This document shows positions 62,783 to 64,000 of a DNA stretch of 64,000 bases, one piece after another. The position numbers and the translations under genes were made by a program. The stretch is from UBA8752 sp965657965. Its GTDB lineage: Bacteria; Bacteroidota; Bacteroidia; Flavobacteriales_D; Sanyastnellaceae. The stretch's first letter is position 1; each line of letters opens with the position of its first letter. The notes under the pieces were generated by a model, which did not search any database, was not told the origin of the DNA, and saw nothing but the letters and a program-made list of their open reading frames with translations. The DNA is taken from assembly GCA_965657965.1 (NCBI GenBank), contig CBFHQM010000001.1:62001-126000 (forward strand). The letters run 5' to 3'.

Positions 62783-63812
62783 GAGAGGCTTCGTCTTGGA
62801 TGATGACGTTCTTGCCCTCCAAGGTGATCCATCCATCGGATTTGAAATCACTGAGTGCACGAATTAAACTCTCTTTTGCTGTCCCCACCATGCCCGCAAG
62901 GTCCTCGCGGCTCAGCTGAGGTCGGCTTGAAGACTCTTCGAAACGCGACTGCAAATCCAACAAAGCTTGGGCTGTGCGTTCCCGAACAGAAGCATAGGCC
63001 AAGGCCAGTAGTCGCTCTTGGTTTTGGGTGACTTCACCCGCCAACAACCGAATGAAACGCATGGCAACATCGCGGTTGCGGTGCATCAAATCGAGAAAAA
63101 CCTTTCGCGGAACGAGGTGAACCTCGGCGTCCTCTAATACTTCGGCTGCACTGCCGTATTCCAAGCCTTTGAGCACGTCCATGTGACCAAAGAAGTCTCC
63201 TGCTTTGCACAATTCAATGATGAGCTCCTTGCCGTAATTGTCCGTCCTCAGAATCTTTACCACACCTGAAGCCACGTAATAGACGTGATTCGTTGCGTCG
63301 CCTTCGGCATAGAGAAATTGCCCCGATGCATACCGTCTGGGGCGCTCTCCCATGGCGATGCCCGGAATGCCTGTGTGCTCGTGAGCATCGGCAATGAATT
63401 CATTCAGGCGCTGGGGTGCACGGCCATATTCCCGTTGAAGAATGGCACTTTTGCGCAGGCGAACCTCGATGGTCGCCAACAAATCTGCTTCGCTAAACGG
63501 CTTGACCAAATAATCGTCGGCTCCACTGGTCATGCCCCTCCTCATTTCTTCCGAACCATCTCTGGATGTGAGGAAAATAAAGGGAATCATGGCCGTTTGC
63601 GGATCATTGGAGAGATAGTGCAACACACCGTACCCATCGAGTTCGGGCATTTCGACGTCACAAATGATCATGTCGGGGCGCTCCAACTGAGCGCGCTCGA
63701 CGCCCTGCTTCCCGTGCTCCGCTTCAATCACTTCATATCCAGCGAGTTGCAGGATATCAGCCGTGGTGGTTCGGAGGAACTGGTTGTCCTCCACGATCAG
63801 AATCTTCTTCAA
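62760..63812 (-). CDS. Receiver-CNB-HTH transcriptional regulator (response regulator fused to Crp/Fnr domain)
   Basis: The 350-residue protein joins a CheY-like receiver (about 1-120; acidic pair at 8-9, phosphoacceptor Asp52 in IICDVEMPELDGYG, Lys in DDYLVKPFSE) to a cyclic-nucleotide-binding domain (about 165-270) and a Crp-type winged helix-turn-helix (about 280-345, SREDLAGMVGTAKESLIRALSDF). The cNMP pocket lacks the usual Glu and Arg: FFGHMDVLKG and YGSAAEV replace the FGE...R-S-A pattern, so cAMP is probably not the signal. It is divergent from the last gene (pheT) across 153 bases, and converges with the small protein gene. Confidence 0.88.
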   Translation of the reverse strand: MKKILIVEDNQFLRTTTADILQLAGYEVIEAEHGKQGVERAQLERPDMIICDVEMPELDGYGVLHYLSNDPQTAMIPFIFLTSRDGSEEMRRGMTSGADDYLVKPFSEADLLATIEVRLRKSAILQREYGRAPQRLNEFIADAHEHTGIPGIAMGERPRRYASGQFLYAEGDATNHVYYVASGVVKILRTDNYGKELIIELCKAGDFFGHMDVLKGLEYGSAAEVLEDAEVHLVPRKVFLDLMHRNRDVAMRFIRLLAGEVTQNQERLLALAYASVRERTAQALLDLQSRFEESSSRPQLSREDLAGMVGTAKESLIRALSDFKSDGWITLEGKNVIIQDEASLKRFAGR

Positions 63813-63929
63813 AGCGACGTGGTTATTCTTAGGGGTGCAATAGGCCGTTCAACAGGGCTCAATTTAAGGCGTTCACACGTGGTCACCGAGTTGGCCACAA
63901 AACGTAGCCAAATCGTCGTTGGGCTGGGT

Positions 63930-63937
63930 TAAATTCG
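63930..63937 (+). promoter_or_regulatory. Candidate -7-like element for pheT
   Basis: TAAATTCG, one base off TAnnTTTG, is 28 bases before ATG 63966. It is identical to the element before the CorC-family gene at 49094. Confidence 0.35.
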
Positions 63938-63965
63938 CAGACCACCCGCCCCGAATACCCCTGTC

Positions 63966-64000
63966 ATGAAAGTATCCATGGAATGGCTCACCACTTGGCT
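63966..64000 (+). CDS. pheT: Probable phenylalanine--tRNA ligase beta subunit, first codons only
   Basis: The ATG at 63966 is followed by KVSMEWLTTWL before the window ends. PheT proteins begin with M-K-hydrophobic-S-x-x-W-L, so this fits, though 11 residues cannot prove it. It lies in a 153-base gap divergent from the receiver-CNB-HTH regulator gene. If right, pheS and pheT are unlinked by about 3 kb here. Confidence 0.6.
   Translation, partial: MKVSMEWLTTW

Noticed and set aside
1..64000. CRISPR arrays, insertion sequences, integrases, phage genes or rRNA
   Set aside because: No regularly spaced repeats, transposase or integrase motifs, or rRNA stretches were seen by eye; the window looks like core chromosome.

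Overview
The window comes from a member of the Bacteroidota, most likely a Flavobacteriales-type organism (the Crocinitomicaceae/Schleiferiaceae/Cryomorphaceae neighbourhood is my best guess, by inference only). The evidence is a set of type IX secretion and gliding genes (porV, porU, a porP/sprF-like gene, gldJ, porX, gldE/gldD), the conserved order HU-mutY-ssb-gldE-gldD-coaX, secreted proteins with lamin-tail domains and Cys-bounded GCTD...DDGSC repeats, and TAnnTTTG-type promoter -7 elements. Base composition looks GC-rich for this group (mid-50s percent by eye). Two runs of N (516 and 18 bases) show that this is a scaffolded draft, possibly a metagenome-assembled genome.

Layout: (1) 1-7.1 kb, T9SS/gliding block: porV (cut by the window edge) and porU on the minus strand, divergent from a porP/sprF-like gene and gldJ. 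(2) 7.1-9.7 kb, murF and tyrS. (3) 9.7-14.2 kb, a PiT-type phosphate permease, a LuxE-like acyl-protein synthetase, a small lipoprotein and a Na/Pi cotransporter. (4) 14.3-18.9 kb, a very large mosaic secreted protein split by a single-base frameshift. (5) 19.0-24.6 kb, rnhB, a GT4 glycosyltransferase, a Wzz-like protein, an O-antigen ligase-like protein and a SpoIIE-type phosphatase. (6) 24.6-27.6 kb, an EF-P with an unusual tip loop and a pair of extremely Trp-rich unknown proteins. (7) 27.7-33.8 kb, tRNA-Leu, trigger factor, clpP, clpX, mutS. (8) 33.8-37.1 kb, ald-tsaE-porX. (9) 37.2-41.1 kb, an HD hydrolase, then rng, a 30-residue basic peptide, a TPR protein and HU. (10) 41.2-52.6 kb, mutY, ssb, a gldE-gldD in-frame fusion, coaX, an outer-membrane protein, a TPR protein, lptC, a small membrane protein, a second CorC-family protein and ppiD. 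(11) 52.6-64 kb, queA, tdh, a MORN-type protein, cysS, an M28 glutaminyl-cyclase-like lipoprotein, a degenerate sensor-kinase-like TPR protein, pheS, a cyclophilin, a lipoprotein, tRNA-Pro, a small conserved protein, a receiver-CNB-HTH regulator and the first codons of a probable pheT.

The genome is compact. No gap between genes exceeds 300 bases, many neighbours share start/stop bases, and several convergent pairs overlap at their 3' ends. The clearest theme is envelope biogenesis and export: T9SS sortase, shuttle and regulator, gliding lipoproteins, LPS transport and assembly, periplasmic folding factors, and a large secreted cargo-like protein. Points most worth a second look are the GldE-GldD fusion, the frameshifted mosaic protein carrying a type-1 copper site, the Trp-rich pair, EF-P with Arg32, a kinase-like receptor without its catalytic boxes, and a terminator hairpin directly in front of murF.
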